A stretch of DNA of 64,000 nt from Baylisascaris procyonis (Eukaryota > Nematoda > Chromadorea > Rhabditida > Ascarididae). A program made the translations under genes and the position numbers. Shown one piece after another: positions 1 to 11,659 of this stretch. Below the pieces are notes generated by a model. That model saw only the letters and a program-made list of their open reading frames with translations. It searched no databases and was not told the DNA's origin. The first letter of the stretch is position 1. Each line of letters starts with the position of its first letter. The stretch covers positions 1,178,001 through 1,242,000 of the forward strand of contig JAZARR010000105.1 of NCBI GenBank assembly GCA_037389465.1, given 5' to 3'.

Positions 1-1391
1 CAACATTTTGCAGCCAATGATACTTAACAATTGATATTTTTGCAGTTTATCCTCGACTTCCCCCTCGTTTTCTTGAAATCAAATCTTAGATCTTTCAAAA
101 GTGGCCGTCAAAAAGCTTACCAACTAGAAATCATAGGAGGGTAAAGCATGGCGACGATATAAGCACTTCTATGAATGAGGCACTCGCCTATATAACAAAG
201 CATCACCAGCAGCTTTCTTCTCATGCCGATCTATCACAGAATCATCACAAACAATGGATGCGACTAGATACCCCATCCCAATCAGTTCTTGAATCATCGA
301 ATGCACTTATAGGCACGCGAACAGGGCGAATCATGTTCGATCGCTAATACAGCAACAATGTAATTCGGGTATTAATAAGGGGGAAAATAACACAAGGTAG
401 TGATTATAGGCAGCTATAACAAAGTAGGCGAATGACGCATCAACAAACCAAAAGTGAAGCATGAACGAAAAATAGAAATGACCAAAATAATAGAGCGATA
501 ACGGACTCAACAAACTATATGAGTGACCATTCTTAGGCTAACTAATTCGAAACGATTCATAAACACTGACAAACGATGACAAATACCTGCGTAAATACGC
601 TACAGTCGACATCGATCTTTATTTTCATCAAGTGGCGCTTCTGTCCGCCACTCAATTCAGAAACGTTCAATTCTTATAGAAGCGTTCTACTTCAAAAGTC
701 ATTGAGCAATGGAATATGTGAATTCCGCTCAAAACTGTTTACGAAATCAAATAGAACAAGTTAATTTCGTTAAAAATTCAAGAGCGAAAACACAGGAATC
801 AATCACCACAATCAGATGCAAGAACGCGATGACTTCCCGACCTTTATAACTGCACCGAAACGCATAGAAATGACGACGTAACGATCGAGTTCAACATCAC
901 CACATGTCAAGCTGAAGCTCCAATGCGAACTATTTTCGAATGAGAACTGACGAAACGCTGCAGTTGTACGCCTTAACTGCGGCAAACAAACGCGGTCGGC
1001 GCATTTTGCCACGAGCGCACTAACACCAGAGAGAGGTTGAGAACATATGTGTGGATCTCTTCGAAACGATTTTGATCCCATTTTCTAAACGTTGCTTCCC
1101 TAGTTTATCGTGACGATTATATTAAACTGAGTGAACAGGATCACGTCGCTCATTGAGGATGCACATGATCTCTCTCCGTCTCTCGCTCAGTTGCGTGGTG
1201 AAGTTCACCAAATAAACGACAACTTCGACACTGCCCTCAGCATATAACGCAATGATTTCACTCATTTGAATTGTCAAGTATTTAACAGCTCAAAATCAAC
1301 AATATTTGTGGTCATTTCGCTTTCGAATCTCATGATTGGTGCATTTATTGGTGTGACCCTTCAGCTCGATGTTTCCGCCGCCGATAGCTAC

Positions 1392-1501
1392 ATTTTCGGC
1401 CGTTTCCTTCTTGCTGGCACTGGGGAATAATTCACCGATTCTGCATTTTGCCTATCGTAATGTTCGCGCTTCACCACCACTTCCGCGGGGGGTCCCCACA
1501 T
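1392..1501 (-). CDS. Candidate first exon of an unrecognised minus-strand gene
   Basis: An ATG at 1501 opens 36 codons (start MWGPPAEVVVKREHYD, ending near the basic run ARRKRPK). The frame stays open to a possible GT donor after 1392. A T-rich acceptor about 50 bases upstream of the ATG could trim the transcript. Farther left on the same strand, about 1161-1285, another open stretch contains VEVVVYLVNFTTQLSERRRE and looks coding. The junction between the two is not settled: the better acceptor (exon start 1288) is out of phase and the in-phase one (start 1260) is weak. A third open stretch (812-1081) may or may not belong. I recognise no family. The basic run could be a nuclear-localisation signal, but that is a guess. 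Base composition is less AT-rich than the flanks, which favours coding. Other frames here are also open, so chance is not excluded. Confidence 0.25.
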
Positions 1502-1575
1502 TAAGATGGATCGTAGTTTTTTGCATAATATGCAGAGGGTTAAACTAAAGATGAACAAATTGTTCAGAAAAGCAT

Positions 1576-1595
1576 CCCATCTGGCGACAGATGGG
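1576..1595. other. Perfect 8-bp hairpin with GCGA tetraloop
   Basis: CCCATCTG and CAGATGGG pair perfectly around a GCGA loop on the plus strand. GCGA fits the stable GNRA tetraloop class; on the minus strand the loop reads TCGC. The hairpin lies between the poly(A) signal of the candidate gene at 1860-2354 and the ATG at 1501 of the next candidate gene. No snRNA, snoRNA or tRNA pattern was recognised around it. Confidence 0.4.
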
Positions 1596-1772
1596 AAATT
1601 CGTCGTTCAATCGCCTTCGCTGTTTAGTCGTCACCAGTTGCCCAACTAACGTTAGATGAATGCAAAAATTATGCAAAATAACGAATAATTCAATAGGCAC
1701 GAGGAATAATTTAAGAAGTTTTATTGAGAAAAGAAACTGCTAGTAACCTAAAAAGCGTATTTTCTCGCTTGT

Positions 1773-1778
1773 TTTATT
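1773..1778 (-). terminator. AATAAA polyadenylation signal
   Basis: The minus strand reads AATAAA here, 82 bases past the TGA of the open frame ending at 1860. This is a normal distance for a metazoan 3' end and supports that frame being a real terminal exon. Confidence 0.4.
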
Positions 1779-1859
1779 AGTATATCTACCAACGCCGTAA
1801 TCAGCGTACATGGTTTCAAAACGTGATACTGCATAAAAACGCATGATTCGAACATATCT

Positions 1860-2354
1860 TCAAATCTCTGAGTGATGGAATTGTAAGTCCTTGATTGAGA
1901 TGACGGTGCCTTCAACCGCATCAAGCAAATTCATTCCAAAATGAGTGAAGATTGACTGTCTAGTTTTGTTTTCGTATGCAGAATTGACAATGGGACCGAT
2001 TTCGAAATGGCCATATATCGAAGGTACATAGGTGCGGACATCACGTCGAGGCGGATTCAACCGTCCCGGCACAATTCTGATCGGACGCACCCCATCCACC
2101 TGCACAGAAGCCTCGAAAAGATTTCCAACCTACACGCAATTGTACCCTTACCAAGCAAAGTCTGCGGCATCCACCGACTTACATAACTTGAAAGGAAAGG
2201 CGTATCCGTCCTCGGTTTATGTTGTTGGTTTCCGATCTTGTCTGTTTGCTGGTTCCAATTAGAGTGGATCTTGTCTGTTTTCCCACTTATTACGACAAAA
2301 GTAGGGGACACGAGAGATGCGCCTTGATCCAAGAATTAGCTTGCTAGGCTTCAT
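1860..2354 (-). CDS. Candidate small gene, unknown product (C-terminal exons)
   Basis: Two open segments on the minus strand join in phase across a 53-base intron with a perfect GTAAGT donor and a TGTAG acceptor. One segment is up to about 2332-2183; the other is 2129-1860, which is 89 codons plus TGA. The last exon starts VGNLFEASVQVDGVRPIR, continues PGRLNPPRRDVRTYVPS, and is followed by an AATAAA. The 5' end is unresolved. An ATG at 2354 gives MKPSKLILGSRRISR in a different frame and would need another splice. I do not recognise the family. The phase match, consensus donor, poly(A) signal and higher GC than the flanks argue for a real gene. The open plus-strand frame over the same DNA (2032-2262) argues caution. 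Confidence 0.38.
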
Positions 2355-2359
2355 CCTTT

Positions 2360-3807
2360 CTTGGTTAATAATTATTCACTCGTTTCCACTTTATAACTTT
2401 TATGAATAATTGAATCGTTTATTGACTTCAACGAATATTGGTAATGTTAAATTTATCGAATTGGTTATGTTAAATTAAATTTCAAAAGTGTTATACGAAT
2501 CGCTGAACGAAGAAACACTTATAGTGCTATAAATTTCAAATTTTACACTCTTAACCTATCAACTTTAACTAGCATCCTATAGCTTAGAATTGGATATGTG
2601 AATGTTCAAATCATAAGAACTATGTGAAATCTTGAAAATGAATTTTAACTTCAATAACATTATAAAACTAAAACGTTTCATATTCTTAGAAAAAAGTTGA
2701 ATAACCGAAAATTACAAATCACATAAATTGAATTTTTAACCCATTAGAGAAAGTTGACGATAACTTAAGACGACAATTACATATATATATCAATGATAAT
2801 ACATCAGAATAGATCACATCAAAACTTGTAATTAATCGAAGGTCCTTTATTCATAGGCGTTTCTTTCAAACAAATTTGAAGCGACGTCATAGCAGGAAAG
2901 AATTGACTAGGAATGATAACAAAAAAAAAAAAAAAAAAATTAGAATCTCTGAATTCGATCCCCTATCCCCATTCAACACTCCATTGACTTATACGTTTGA
3001 TGCTCTAAACAGGCCATAAATATAGGCAAAGATGGAATGAAAAACAACCGGCCAGGACGTTAGAGAAACAACACAGGTGCATTGTAACGGAACCTTATCT
3101 ACTTAGCAAGTCATACGCAAAGACACACACAACTTTCCGGTGGTCGCTGTAAATTACGTGCGCCGTACACGAAAAAAAAAGTTTTAAATTGACGATAAAT
3201 ACCACTGGCCAAATCTATAGAATGAGTTCGAAATTTGTTTTCGTTGCTAGCTTCTTTGTCAATATTTCAACCATCGAGCCATTCTCGGAGCTGCTGCCAT
3301 AAAAAGCAACTCCAAGAATGGCCCGAAGACCGAAATATTAGGCGAAGGAAGAATGGATGAAAGTAACCATCGAGACCAATCCGAAGCCACATAGACTAAA
3401 TCGATTAAATCCTGCGGAAATGGAAAGTGGGAAAAACTTTTTTTTTTCACTTATTCAATATATGACAGGTAAATGGCCATGGGAATAGCTGAATGCATGC
3501 GTTCGAAAAGAACTTATTCCAAAATCGATCAGGATCAAGCAATCTTATCAAGGATCTCAAATAGTGACAACTGAAGTCATCAAGAACTTTTCAACTGATA
3601 GAACATTTGTCCCCTCCCCCCCCCCCCTTCCCCTCGTTCCCCTCCCCCTATGCTATCCCCATTTCTGCAACTATCTATGAGGTGGTTGCTATCCTAACCT
3701 AGGAATCAAACTACACTTATGGCCACAAAATAAACAAACAGCACCCACAAATCCTCTCTTCCAGATGAACAATAGATCAACACACATAAGAATAACCAAT
3801 GCGATGA
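2360..3807. other. Intergenic stretch downstream of Tollip
   Basis: No gene seen. It contains A-rich DNA, an 18-base A run near 2922-2939, a C12 run at 3616-3627 inside a C/T-rich patch, and probably the 3' UTR of the Tollip transcript just below 3808. The minus-strand open frame at 3259-3450 has no splice, start or homology support. Confidence 0.5.
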
Positions 3808-4707
3808 TCACTGTTCAGAAGTCATCTCCAATATGGCCGATACGGTGGCATCTTTGTTGCCTCTCTTCTCCTCAAGAATACAACGAATGACGTTGACATC
3901 TATCGATGGGAACATTACGTGCAGCTCGTTCACTTCCTCTTCCGTAAACAATACCGGTGGTGGAGCTAAAAATTTTACTTATTAACATATTTCCGATCGT
4001 CTAGAAACATCTTCAAGCCTACTACCACTACTATAAGTTAAGCCGAGTGGGAGGGGACAGGGTGGGTGGGTGGGTGGGGGGGGGGGGGGGGAGGGGATGG
4101 AGGAAAGAGAGTGGACAGTTTGAAATTCACACGGATCAGCAAACACATTGTCGTGTATTTCTGAAATAGCCATGCTTTCCGCGGTAGTTAATAAAAACAT
4201 AAAATCAATCAAATTCGAAATGCGCTGAATCCTTGCAGAGATAATTTCATTAAGTCCCTATTTTTCTAAATTTTTCGACGCCGACGTTTATTTAAGGCTT
4301 CTATAAAAATTCTACAAATGAGTCGACCCATTTTAATAAATTGACAAAAATCTTACAAATCCCCATGAAATCATACATTTTACAAGTGAACGTTTGCTAA
4401 TAAATTAAACACTACTCAGCTTAATTATGGAAATTAATAAAAAGTACGAAAAAAACAAAACAAACAAACAATAATAACAACATCTAAAAAATATCAGTCA
4501 CTTAAATGAACTCACAGTGCAGCGATAACTCATAAAATTGAACTCACCATTTTGCTGCTGAGTTTGTTGTAGATTTGCAATTGTCGCGGGCGTTGTCTCC
4601 ACAGGAGAAAACGATACAACCAGATTCACTGCGCCTTCCTTTCCATCTCCCTAAATCTACCTTCTAAGTGATAGCAATGAGTATTTTCTTATGTTCCACG
4701 TCCTTAG

Positions 4708-4749
<42 letters not shown>

Positions 4750-7700
4750 CTCAACTATCCAACCTCCAATATATACCAATAATTTGGTCATTGATACATA
4801 TTTGAGGTAATATAGATAATACTGACTAATTTCCACCCATATCGAAATAATCGAAATAACTGAACCAACGATTTCACTACAAGAATGAAGATAACTGTAC
4901 GAAGAGATAAAAAAAGAAAACGTTCGATAAATGGCAAATGAAATGAACCATCGTCACTCATAATATCTCAAGAAAAAAGCGCCTTAAACCTTTTCAATTG
5001 AATTGAGACGTTTTACTTGAGAATTGAAAAAAAAAAAAGAAAGAAAAATTCAGAAAAAAAGATTTGTTCTTTTATTTTTATTTGTCAAATTTCTCAGTTC
5101 CTTTATTTGTCAAACAATCGAATATTATTCTCACAACAATCGCTACTATAGAGATCAGCATAGAAACACTATAAAGAAGGTATGTAACATAATTAAGTGC
5201 ATTTTTTGCGCTAAATTTAATAACCCCCCCCCCTCCCTCAACCTTAATATTTATTCCTCACTACTGCTAAAAAGATTTGAAAAAGAAAAAAGAAACGATA
5301 AGGTGCCTGTTGTCCAGAAAGTTGATACCAATCATCGATTATTTCACCATTAAACACACCACTCGGTAGAACAATATGAGCCCATGCTATACATTCGTCA
5401 ACCGTGAACGCTCGCTGCAAATATTAAAAATACTATTGCATTCAAAGATGATACATGAAATCATTGTATAACCTCTTCATATCGAATACAAAAAAAAATC
5501 CCCTTACCTTCAATTATTTCGTCATAGATGTGTTTGAAGAAAAAAAAAAGTATTTCACAAAAAAAAAAAAATTGAAGCAAAATAGCCGGCTAAGATGGTG
5601 GGAAATAGCAAATACCTCAGCACTATGGCCCCTAAAAAACATTGTCAGCCGAATGACAACGATAACCTCGAAACAGGTCACCTAACGGCGTAAACGATCA
5701 TCATGAATCTCGCAACATACAAACGTTTTGTGAAAATCATTACCGAAATCATTAAATAACTAAACCCCCTGAGAAGTCTTCACATTTCCATGCCGTATGT
5801 TTTGGCGGATACAATATATGCCAGAATATAACCAGAATAAGCCAAGTGAGGTACAGTTAACGCCCCAAGCTCTCCCATAATTAAAATCGGTCATGTTTAC
5901 TATTATTTACTACCACAAATCCCGTTGTGAAATGCAACAGCCTAAGAAATTAAGGAATATCGCCTTAAAAATACCGAGTTGCCGCTCAAAAAACTAATTA
6001 AATATAAAAAGTACAGGTGCAGCTACTGAGGGCATTTCATACATGCGATGTTGCCTCGAAAACCTTGAGCTCATACGATAGCATCTTAACATTCAAGCTA
6101 AAGTCTAACCCCCGGAGTTCAAATCCATCTCCTAAGCGATGCTCACGTATAGCAGTACTTCTAGAGATTCCATTCTCAAATAACGACACCTTCCTGCTAA
6201 GAAAACATTAGATCTCTCGTAGCGATGCAACTTTTACTTCAAGAGCACTGTTACCTAAATTGCGAAGCTCATATGGTGATGCTTTTTGTTCAGTAGCCAA
6301 AGAACTGAGGTGATAGTGCGTTCCACCTTAAAAGTCTAGATCTCATACTTGCTCCAAAGCAATAGCAATTTGTTTCTTCGCAAATGCACATAAACATCCC
6401 CACCACGCTCTCAAATATAAATCAAACTCCGATAATCATAAGCTAGTGACGAGTATCCATCGAAGCAGCAACTCTGAGTTACCCGATGTGCATATGCAGT
6501 TCCCATTCAGATCAAGCCTTCCTCCATTCCAACTGGTCATTGATGACTATGAACGGTCAAAACAAAACAACAAACAACAATAAACTCACCTCATCGTAAA
6601 TCTGTAAATAGATCGATTCAACCCCATGTGGTAGATATGCGTTCATGATATAATCCCACCTAGGAGCCTTGCCACCTTTCGCATGCACTTGTGTCTCGAA
6701 GACAGCGTTCCCAACACGAATTCGACAATATGGATCCATACGAATAATGCCATAATTCTTCGCCAACTTCGCTTCGACCACTGTAATCGAGATACGTCCG
6801 CGTGTATTCGGTGGTACGAAACTGTAGAACGCATGCTGAAATGGTCTGTCTATCAGCTACTCCCTGTAAAAACGAAGATATTCCATGGCGCTACTCCTAT
6901 ATTGCGCTCTGCCCAACAAGCATCGTAATACCCTTAATAACCCCCCCCCCCCCCCTCCTCACAACGAAGTCACTCATTAGACGAATGCCATTCTTCAAAT
7001 TTCATGCAACCAGCAATATCGGGTCTAATTAAGGATTTTTATAATCTTCCATTCGCCGAATCATTATAACAATCATAGATATTTGAAAAAAAAAAAAAAA
7101 GAAGTATTTGGCAGAAATAATCGATTCCATGCCAAAAACATCGTCAACAGACTTATGAAAATTGAGGAGATTTGAAAATAGACCGGAAGCTGAAGCATAC
7201 CAAAGTTATAAAGGTCCAACTTTTACCTCTACGCATGATATTCCATACCTCCGCATATTTCAGAAAAGCGTAACGATGTTCTCATAATAGCCCCAATGAT
7301 GCAAGAAGAAAACCACTGATGAATGACAAAAGTAAATTATATGCAAAGAGAAAAGAAAAGACGTTTATGCATTCCACTTCTAATCTTTAAAAAATGGTTA
7401 ATTTAAAAATAAACAAATCACCTCCCCATTAATGTGAAGACGGGACTATATCTCCAGGTCGCCATCATAAATATATTTTTTCAATGAAGAAATTAATGTC
7501 ACCTGAGCCTGAATAAGGTTATGTTGGGCGGCAAGTGATGGATCTGTGATGACTACCGGAACCGCAGCACGAGCCACAACTTGTTGCACTCCAGTTGAAG
7601 CGACCGGTACAGCGAGTCGTAAGAAGTCTGCCGGTAGCTCGCCAAGCAGTAACTGCAAAGATGAAACATCAGATCACTTCCACTTAAATTTATTCAACTA

Positions 7701-8457
7701 AAACAGCAGCAGCTTTAATGCTGTTCAGAAATTATGGACCAATATCATTTAAATGTTTTTTCCTCAACGATAACATATTTATGTTTGCGGAAATTTCGAT
7801 GAAAAACTCTCTACTTGTGGCACTGTATCATGACGAACTGAGTCTTTGCGGCGATACCCCATAAACCTGAATCAACTTCACTCCCCCTCATCCCCCCACC
7901 CACCCCCACCTAACATCTTATAAAAGTACAATCTCTAGGTCTTATAAAAGTACAATCTCTAGGTCTTATAAAAGTACAATCTTTAGGTCTTATAAAAGTA
8001 CAATCCCTAGGTCTTATAAAAGTACAATCTCTAGGTCTCCAAATGACGTAAAACAGTATTCCGCAAAAACAATTCCGTCCACCGTTACACTGCAACTGAA
8101 GAATCCAGAATACGTAGAAATCTGAACAATCATAAAATGGATGGGGTTGAAGGAATATTGTGTGATCCTTCGAATTCTAGCGCATAACGCATCTGGAAAC
8201 TGAGTCGATCGGTACGATGGACCTCGAACTATGAAATAGGTGGAAAGATAGAGCCTTTCAATGCATGATTTCTGTAAAATAGGGGAAAAAAAAATGCTCT
8301 CTCTTTCAATGATGCTATCTCTTCGTCTTGCACACCTTACCTCATCGCCTCTTTATATAGATCTCTAAACTTCCTCAACACAAACCTTTTTTCGACGTTC
8401 GGCAGCGGTCATTTGCTGTAACTTCGACGATGATGGATGTGATGCAATAGATGCCAT
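3808..8457 (-). CDS. tollip: Toll-interacting protein (Tollip): C2 and CUE domains
   Basis: Six exons, all phases matching: 8457-8386, 7652-7503, 6835-6590, 5414-5307, 4650-4548 and 3965-3808. They give 278 aa, against 274 in human. Residues 28-36 (GELPADFLR) match the N-terminal signature. A C2 domain spans about 87-209 (AKLAKNYGIIRMDPYCR, then KAPRW and RAFTVDECIAWAHI, ending EGAVNLVVSFSP). A CUE domain spans about 235-277 with MFP at 244-246 and the closing RGNKDATVSAILE. Known role of the family: an adaptor that binds phosphoinositides through C2 and ubiquitin through CUE, moving ubiquitinated cargo to endosomes and damping Toll/IL-1 signalling. Intron 4 appears to begin with GC rather than GT. 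Intron 1 holds a 24-bp tandem repeat and intron 5 a G-run cluster. The start is the first ATG of the conserved frame. Confidence 0.94.
4045..4100 (+). repeat. G-run cluster (possible G-quadruplex)
   Basis: The plus strand has GGGAGGGGACAGGGTGGG followed by repeated TGGG units, then an uninterrupted 16-G run (4076-4091) and GAGGGGATGG. It lies in Tollip intron 5 (3966-4547). The gene is on the minus strand, so the nascent RNA would carry the C-rich version. Confidence 0.75.
4706..4752. repeat. (TA)n microsatellite with inverted flanks
   Basis: A TA run of about 34 bases lies in Tollip intron 4 (4651-5306). It is bounded by AGTAATTA on the left and TAATTACT on the right, so the whole block is one palindrome able to extrude as a hairpin. 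Confidence 0.85.
7916..8038. repeat. Tandem repeat, five copies of 24 bp
   Basis: Five near-identical 24-base units of the form TCTTATAAAAGTACAATCTC plus TAGG lie head to tail in Tollip intron 1. They differ by single substitutions (CTTT, CCCT variants). Because 24 is divisible by 3, the minus strand shows an open frame repeating RPRDCTFI. That is a by-product of the repeat, not evidence of a protein. Confidence 0.9.
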
Positions 8458-8559
8458 ATGCAAACAAATTCCACCAATAAAACTACCCTTAAATATTACA
8501 ACATTCAAGAGATGTGATTGCCGCATAGAAAATTGAATGCTCTACAACTCTCATAGCGC

Positions 8560-8672
8560 AAAAGCCAAATAGCGCTGGCTAATCCTACACAATCAGAAAG
8601 CCTTGGCAAGTCCTATAAAACTAAACAGTCTTGGCTAGTTCTACAAAATCAAATCCTTGGCTAGTTCTGCAT
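8560..8672. repeat. Degenerate tandem repeat, about 28 bp
   Basis: About four diverged copies of a unit like TTGGCTAGTTCTACAAAATC follow one another just upstream of the Tollip start. Successive copies read GCTGGCTAATCCTACACAAT, CTTGGCAAGTCCTATAAAAC and CTTGGCTAGTTCTACAAAAT, then a partial copy. Confidence 0.6.
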
Positions 8673-8699
8673 TCGATAATCAACGGAGCTTTTAACCTC

Positions 8700-11431
8700 G
8701 TATTGGCAACCAAGCCTCAAAAACATATCAACCCGTCGGATATTAAGGCATTTTATCGGTTTGCTTTCCGCTCACCTTCACTATAAACATCAAACCCTCT
8801 AAAGCAAACATAAAGGCGCATTACCAACCTAATTGAACGGCTAAAACCAACGACGGTACCTCATGTAACACATCCAAATATACGACTATTTCATGTAGAC
8901 CCCACTTCTCCCTCAGAGCTTATCTCCCCTTCCCCCACCTTTAAAGATCTAGACCTTCCCACTAAATATCTAGACGTTTTCTGTTCGACCCAATCGCAAA
9001 CTTTGCTAGAAAATTTGCATCACTAATAATGCGTAACCGAATAAAGAGCGAACAAACATCTCGAGTCGATAATATCCTCGATAAGTGTAAAATAAGTCCA
9101 GGTACAATTGATTTGTCGTATGAAAACGTTGAAATAACAACAAAAACACAAACACAAAAATAACGCTCATTTATTTATCGTATTTCAATCGAAAATATCA
9201 CAAATCAGTTGCGTATTTAGTTGAGGATTGAGTTAATTGATATTCTCTAAGCAATCATGCATTTTTTTTTTTTTTTTTGCGAAACAATAATGAAGGAAAT
9301 TGAAATGAAAATATAATAGTAATATATGGTAATATTACCATATAGTAATTATATCGTAATCACAATACATATTACCGTATTACAATTAACTACTATACGG
9401 TAATGATACTATACGTTAATTGAGACGTTAATATGCAAAACAAAATGAGGGCATCAAATAAATATATTGATAGCACTCATACCTCAACCCTAACAATGAG
9501 GATAAAACTAACGCAACGATATAGTATAGAGGCAAATAATCAAAAACAAAAAAAAAAAAAAACTCATTCATAATAATGAACACCCATTTAAATGATTGAT
9601 TCATTCAAATCAAATATGAAATATTCACACATCCACAAATATAGATGCGTAATACACTCGGATCTAAAAAAAGTGGAAAATATTACAAAAGCTCGAGATA
9701 AAAGTGCAAACAAAAAAAATAAAATAAAATAAAATAAAAATTCCACATATTGCCGGGCGTATTTAATAAAAACAATAATTCGATGAAGAATTTTTAAACA
9801 TACCTAACAATAGCAACTATAATCGGCCGACAAAAGCGCCACTCGACAAATGCGCCACTAACTATATTCATTCTCATCATAACGTTGAGTGTTGAACATG
9901 ACGTTATATGTATTTCCGATATAAATTTTTTTCATAAATGATATATCTCTTCAAAGTTTAATTTTTATTTAATAATTGCTAAAAAAAAATCTTATACAAC
10001 CGAACAGATAAATCCACCTTAACATATTCCGATTTAGGTAAGTTTTCAATAACAACCCCTATTATATAAATGCGAACGTTAAACTTATTAAGTTGTAATA
10101 TTGTAGAATAAAAAACACAAACAAAAAGAGAATGCCTGCCGTAGATACATTTATAAAAAAAAATTGAGCAGACAATTTGCATTTGAATTTTTTTTTTTAA
10201 ACAAACGAAAAAAAAAAAAAGAAAGAAAGTTCACATAATTAGAAACAAATAACAACAATTCTACTATACAAATGCAACAATACAATGAATCCCAATAAGC
10301 TCCATAACGAAAAAAAAAAAACAAAAAAAAAACAAACACACCTTCATTAAATCGAATATTTCAATAGAGAAAAAAAAAACTATGAAAAAAAGAGAATCTA
10401 CAAAGCAAAAAAAAAAATAATAATAATAATAAAATAAAATACTAGCAATATTATCTTTTTAATAGTCTTCGTCCTCTCATTTATTCGCATATACTGGTGA
10501 AAAAAAAAAAAAAGAAAGAAAAGAAAAAACCACACAAATCATATAATTCCCATAGTAAACCGCAAGCGTATTAAAATCCGGTTCAATTCAATATTGAGCA
10601 TATTTCAATTAAATTGTTGCAAATAACGCCCGAATAAACAAATTTACGATCGACGATGAGCAAAACTCGATATGTTATGCGGGAAATTAGATAATCCACT
10701 TATCAGCACCTTAAACGATGCACTAAATACACAGTGGAAATTAGTAAAATCGACTAAATTTGGTGAAATCGATAAACTATTGACTGAGTCGTTATTAAAA
10801 AAATACCTACCTAAATTAACACCTATATATTGCGACATATGGGGGATGATCATAAACGAGGAAAAAAAAAAAAGAAGCAATTTTCCAAATCTATTTTAAA
10901 AATTCATTGATTAGATCGAATACGATAGCATTATGCAATTATTTAATATATTTCATTGATTATCATTGAGATTTTAGCACCTTAACGACCATGTAACGCT
11001 CTCTTACAGAATAAAAGCTAATATACTTTACGATCGGATCGTAACAAATAGAACCGATTCAAAATTACGATCGCTTACGCTATTAGCAAAATTCTAGAAC
11101 ACCGGATAAGCAAACATTACGATTCGTTTTTTTTTTTTTTTTTTTTGAATGGATCCCATTTCTTTCCGATCTCTTTTTTATTGTTTTCCGATCCCCAATT
11201 CATCACTGGAAACGACTTCATAACCGGAAATAACGGAAATATCACCTTTCCGGAGCAATCACACTCTAATAACGTTGACTAATAATATATTATAAAAAGG
11301 GTAGTGGGAGAGGATAAAGAGAAAGGGCACCGAATAAGAAAGCGATAGTATATCAATTAGCAAACCTATGCAAAGAGCTGCTAATAAAACAGACACACTA
11401 TGATACGATAAGCGATACACAAACAAACACT
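8700..11431. other. Intergenic stretch between Axin and Tollip
   Basis: No gene is supported. The DNA is AT-rich with many A/T homopolymers (9263-9279, 9548-9561, 11129-11146 and others). It includes an (AAAAT)n patch near 9715-9738 and a palindrome-rich patch at 9310-9420. The overlapping open frames at 10644-10899 on both strands have no splice or homology support. Confidence 0.5.
9310..9420. repeat. Palindrome cluster around a perfect 20-bp palindrome
   Basis: Positions 9324-9343 read ATATGGTAATATTACCATAT, a perfect palindrome. Within the next 80 bases GTAAT/ATTAC half-sites recur in both orientations (TAGTAATT, TCGTAATC, ATTACCGTATTAC, ACGGTAAT). This looks like a locally amplified inverted motif. 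No transposase is nearby. Confidence 0.6.
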
Positions 11432-11584
11432 TCAATCGGAATCTGAAAGCGATTTGCATTCGGCTGTTACACGACCCTCGTAGATGGGCAATAATGCAGA
11501 ATCGTCATTCACAAGAAGTAACTGATAGGGTGCCGATGCATCTTCACAAGTCGTCTTGAAGAAAAACCTTCAAATTCAAATATT

Positions 11585-11659
<75 letters not shown>

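Noticed and set aside
90..350. Open stretches on both strands, including a plus-strand MNEALAYITKHHQQL frame and a minus-strand MIQELIGMGYLVASI frame faintly like a DEP-domain end
   Set aside because: The two strands compete, neither has a convincing splice partner, and the DEP resemblance is too short to rely on.
812..1081. 89-codon minus-strand open frame starting MGSKSFRRDPHICSQP
   Set aside because: All three minus frames have comparable open stretches here and I could not link it to neighbours in phase. Not listed as a gene on its own.
7910..8095. Open frame repeating RPRDCTFI on the minus strand
   Set aside because: Caused by the 24-bp tandem repeat inside Tollip intron 1; no start or splice context fits.
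10644..10899. Overlapping open frames on both strands; the plus frame looks protein-like
   Set aside because: No splice sites, no leader, no recognised motif; both strands are open, as expected for a chance stop-poor stretch.
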